Assembly (NCBI RefSeq): GCF_041197575.1
Contig: NZ_JBDKXB010000001.1
Location: forward strand, 124,001-188,000
Source: Thioalkalicoccus limnaeus
GTDB taxonomy: Bacteria > Pseudomonadota > Gammaproteobacteria > Chromatiales > Chromatiaceae
Length of the DNA: 64,000 nt
Direction of reading: 5' to 3'
A program made the position numbers and the translations under genes. Numbering within the stretch: the stretch's first letter is position 1; the number at the start of each line of letters is the position of its first letter. This document shows, one piece after another, positions 60,523 through 64,000 of this stretch. The notes under the pieces are model-generated. The model had not been told where the DNA came from. It saw nothing but the letters and a program-made list of their open reading frames with translations, and searched no databases.

Positions 60523-62619
60523 GTGGCACGCAGCACACCCATAGAAAGGTATCGGAACCTCGGCATCATGGCCCACATCGATGCCGGCAAGACCACCACC
60601 ACCGAACGCATCCTGTTCTATACGGGTGTGTCGCACAAGTTGGGGGAGGTGCATGACGGGGCCGCGACCATGGATTGGATGGAGCAGGAGCAGGAGCGTG
60701 GCATCACGATCACGTCAGCGGCGACGACCTGCTTCTGGAAAGGCATGGACATGGCACGGCCGGAGTATCGCATCAATATCATCGATACCCCGGGTCACGT
60801 CGATTTCACGATCGAGGTCGAGCGATCCTTGCGGGTCCTCGATGGGGCGTGCGCGGTCTTTTGTGCGGTCGGCGGTGTCGAGCCTCAATCGGAAACCGTA
60901 TGGCGGCAGGCGGACAAGTACCAGGTGCCCCGTTTGGCGTTCGTCAACAAGATGGATCGGATGGGGGCGAACTTCCTCCGGGTGGTTCAGCAGGTCCGTG
61001 ATCGGCTGGGCGGTAACGCGGTGCCGCTTCAGTTGCCGATCGGTGCCGAGGAGCACTTCAAGGGGGTCGTCGACCTGGTGCGGATGCAGGCGATCTACTG
61101 GGACGACGATTCCAAAGGCATGCAGTTCGAGCTGGCTGAGATTCCGGCTGAGCTCGCTGGTCAGTGCGATGAGTGGCGTGGTCATCTCGTCGAGGCCGCC
61201 GCCGAGGCCAACGATGAATTGATGGAGAAGTACCTCGAAGGCGTTGAGCTGACGCGCGAGGAGATCATGGGCGGCCTGCGTGCGCGCACGCTGAAGGGCG
61301 AGATCGTTCCTATGTTGTGCGGCTCGGCGTTCAAGAACAAAGGCGTGCAGGCGATGCTCGACGCGGTGATCGACTATCTGCCGTCTCCGGTCGATGTTCC
61401 GCCGATTCGAGGCGTGCTGGACGATGCGGCCGAGACCGAGGGCGAGCGCGCGGCATCCGATGATGCACCCTTTGCGGCCTTGGCGTTCAAGATCGCAACC
61501 GATCCTTTCGTCGGTACCCTGACCTTTTTCCGTGTCTATTCGGGGGTGTTGGGCTCCGGCGACACGGTGTTCAACCCGGTCAAGGGTCGCAAGGAGCGAG
61601 TCGGGCGTATCCTGCAGATGCACGCGAATGAGCGAAAAGAGATCAAAGAGGTGCGTGCCGGCGACATCGCGGCCGCCGTCGGCCTCAAGGACGTGACCAC
61701 GGGTGACACTCTGTGTGACCTCAATAAGGTCATCACGCTCGAGCGGATGGAATTTCCCGAGCCAGTCATCTCGGTCGCGGTCGAGCCCAAGACGAAGGCC
61801 GATCAGGAGAAGATGGGGGTTGCCCTGTCGAAACTGGCGCAGGAAGATCCCTCCTTCCGGGTCAACACCGACCAGGAGTCGGGTCAGACCATCATTTCCG
61901 GGATGGGCGAGCTGCACTTGGAGATCATCGTCGACCGGATGCGCCGCGAATTCAAGGTCGAGGCGAATGTCGGTGCGCCGCAAGTCAGCTATCGCGAGAC
62001 CATTCGGCAGTCCGTTGAGCAGGAAGGCCGGTTCGTGCGCCAGTCGGGGGGGCGCGGTCAGTTCGGTCACGTCTACCTGCGTATCGAGCCGCAAGAGCCG
62101 GGAGCGGGTTACAGTTTCGTCAACGGGATCGTCGGCGGTGTCGTGCCCAAGGAATATATTCCGGCGGTCGATAAGGGCATCCAGGAGGCTATGGCCAACG
62201 GTGTGCTTGCCGGTTTTCCGATGGTCGATATCAAGGTCACTCTTTATGACGGGTCGTACCACGAAGTCGACTCGAGCGAGATGGCCTTCAAGATCGCTGG
62301 CTCGATCGGGTTCAAGGAGGGTTGTGGCAAGGCGAAGCCTGTCTTGCTCGAGCCGATCATGAAGGTCGAGGTCGTCACCCCAGAGGACTACATGGGCGAT
62401 GTCATGGGCGATCTGAATAGTCGTCGCGGTATGGTGCAGGGTATGGATGACGCCCCCTCGGGCAAGATCATCCGAGCCGAAGTGCCGTTGGCCGAGATGT
62501 TTGGCTATGCGACGGATCTGCGTTCAGCGACCCAGGGGCGCGCGACCTATAGCATGGAGTTCTCCAAATACAACGAAGTGCCCGCCAGCATTGCCGAGGC
62601 GGTCGCGAAGAAACAGTAA
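60523..62619 (+). CDS. fusA: Elongation factor G
   Basis: A 698-residue EF-G (E. coli 704) that drives ribosomal translocation by GTP hydrolysis. G1 is MAHIDAGKTTTTERILFYTG, followed by ERGITITSAATTCFW, DTPGHVDFTIEVERSLRVLDGA and NKMDRMGANF, then domains II-V with ISGMGELHLEIIVDRMRREF and the C-terminal SMEFSKYNEVP. The start is GTG 60523 with GAGGCGGA upstream. Codon use is C/G-ended and typical of the region, in contrast to the following tuf. Confidence 0.99.
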   Translation: MARSTPIERYRNLGIMAHIDAGKTTTTERILFYTGVSHKLGEVHDGAATMDWMEQEQERGITITSAATTCFWKGMDMARPEYRINIIDTPGHVDFTIEVERSLRVLDGACAVFCAVGGVEPQSETVWRQADKYQVPRLAFVNKMDRMGANFLRVVQQVRDRLGGNAVPLQLPIGAEEHFKGVVDLVRMQAIYWDDDSKGMQFELAEIPAELAGQCDEWRGHLVEAAAEANDELMEKYLEGVELTREEIMGGLRARTLKGEIVPMLCGSAFKNKGVQAMLDAVIDYLPSPVDVPPIRGVLDDAAETEGERAASDDAPFAALAFKIATDPFVGTLTFFRVYSGVLGSGDTVFNPVKGRKERVGRILQMHANERKEIKEVRAGDIAAAVGLKDVTTGDTLCDLNKVITLERMEFPEPVISVAVEPKTKADQEKMGVALSKLAQEDPSFRVNTDQESGQTIISGMGELHLEIIVDRMRREFKVEANVGAPQVSYRETIRQSVEQEGRFVRQSGGRGQFGHVYLRIEPQEPGAGYSFVNGIVGGVVPKEYIPAVDKGIQEAMANGVLAGFPMVDIKVTLYDGSYHEVDSSEMAFKIAGSIGFKEGCGKAKPVLLEPIMKVEVVTPEDYMGDVMGDLNSRRGMVQGMDDAPSGKIIRAEVPLAEMFGYATDLRSATQGRATYSMEFSKYNEVPASIAEAVAKKQ

Positions 62620-62644
62620 CGATCTGATTAAGGGGTAAGGCCTC

Positions 62645-63835
<1,191 letters not shown>

Positions 63836-63839
63836 CGAT

Positions 63840-64000
63840 ATGACGAGCCAACGAATTCGTATACGACTGAAGGCGTTCGATCATCGATTGATCGATCAGT
63901 CTGCGCGGGAAATCGTCGATACCGCCAAGCGGACGGGTGCTCAGGTGCGTGGTCCGGTGCCATTGCCGTCGAAGAAGGAGCGTTTCACGGTCCTGGTCTC
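63840..64000 (+). CDS. rpsJ: 30S ribosomal protein S10 (partial, runs off the window)
   Basis: The first 53 codons of S10: TSQRIRIRLKAFDHRLIDQS, then AREIVDTAKRTGAQVRGPVPLPSKKERFTVLV. S10 is a head protein of the small subunit and NusE in antitermination. It starts four bases after the tuf stop, showing that the S10 operon continues directly from the str operon, as in many gammaproteobacteria other than E. coli. The 3' half lies beyond 64000. Confidence 0.97.
   Translation, partial: MTSQRIRIRLKAFDHRLIDQSAREIVDTAKRTGAQVRGPVPLPSKKERFTVLV

Overview
This is a 64 kb, high-GC (about two-thirds G+C by eye), densely packed chromosomal segment. Gene content and order point to a gammaproteobacterium of the Chromatiales / purple-sulfur-bacterium type: glnE-ilvE-zinc-finger, yciV-yciO, trpS-scpA-scpB, queA, tgt-yajC-secDF-suhB-trmJ-cysE, proA-nadD-rsfS, and the classical tufA-trnW-secE-nusG-rplKAJL-rpoBC-rpsLG-fusA-tufA-rpsJ transcription/translation block. 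The lineage is inferred from protein style and synteny, not from a search. No rRNA, transposase, prophage, integrase, CRISPR array, defence island or toxin-antitoxin pair is visible.

Layout. Positions 0-8.1 kb: a membrane protein of unknown function, a secreted lytic transglycosylase, hemF and a DmeF-like metal exporter on the plus strand, then glnE-ilvE-zf-CHCC on the minus strand. 8.1-15.3 kb: a 0.7 kb gap with an inverted-repeat element, a DUF4139 protein, moaC-engB, a DUF302 protein, an unusual periplasmic repeat protein, a phosphohexomutase, and a broken SOUL-family gene. 15.3-20.6 kb (minus): cysC, dapC-dapD, adenosine kinase, a parvulin-type isomerase and yciI. 20.9-25.8 kb (plus): RNase AM, yciO, site-2 protease, trpS, scpA, scpB. 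26-36.5 kb: tRNA-Leu, queA, msrA, a HAD hydrolase, tgt, yajC, secD, secF, suhB (minus), trmJ, cysE and a DUF1840 protein. 36.5-39.8 kb (minus): folA, rsfS, nadD, proA. 39.9-45.1 kb: murI, gspA, gspB, a hypothetical protein and ppsR. 45.4-64 kb: four tRNAs, two tuf genes and the ribosomal-protein / RNA-polymerase / elongation-factor operons, ending inside rpsJ.

The genes are almost entirely core housekeeping: tetrapyrrole, lysine/peptidoglycan, molybdopterin, NAD, folate and proline synthesis, tRNA modification, Sec export, chromosome condensation, ribosome assembly, transcription and translation. Readable control elements include an L10-type leader before rplJ, a hairpin between rplL and rpoB, consensus-like sigma70 promoters before the tRNA cluster, rpsL and tRNA-Leu, and an intrinsic terminator downstream of msrA.

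I did not find a convincing new multi-gene system. The points most worth a second look are: the two tuf copies, which look base-for-base identical and carry a codon style unlike their neighbours with a seam near the 3' end; a SOUL-family remnant with an in-frame TGA where tryptophan is expected; a periodic inverted repeat upstream of the DUF4139 gene; a periplasmic protein with three LPxxPPW repeats; an unrecognised 153-residue protein next to ppsR; and a chain of tiny ATGA-overlapping frames running into nadD.
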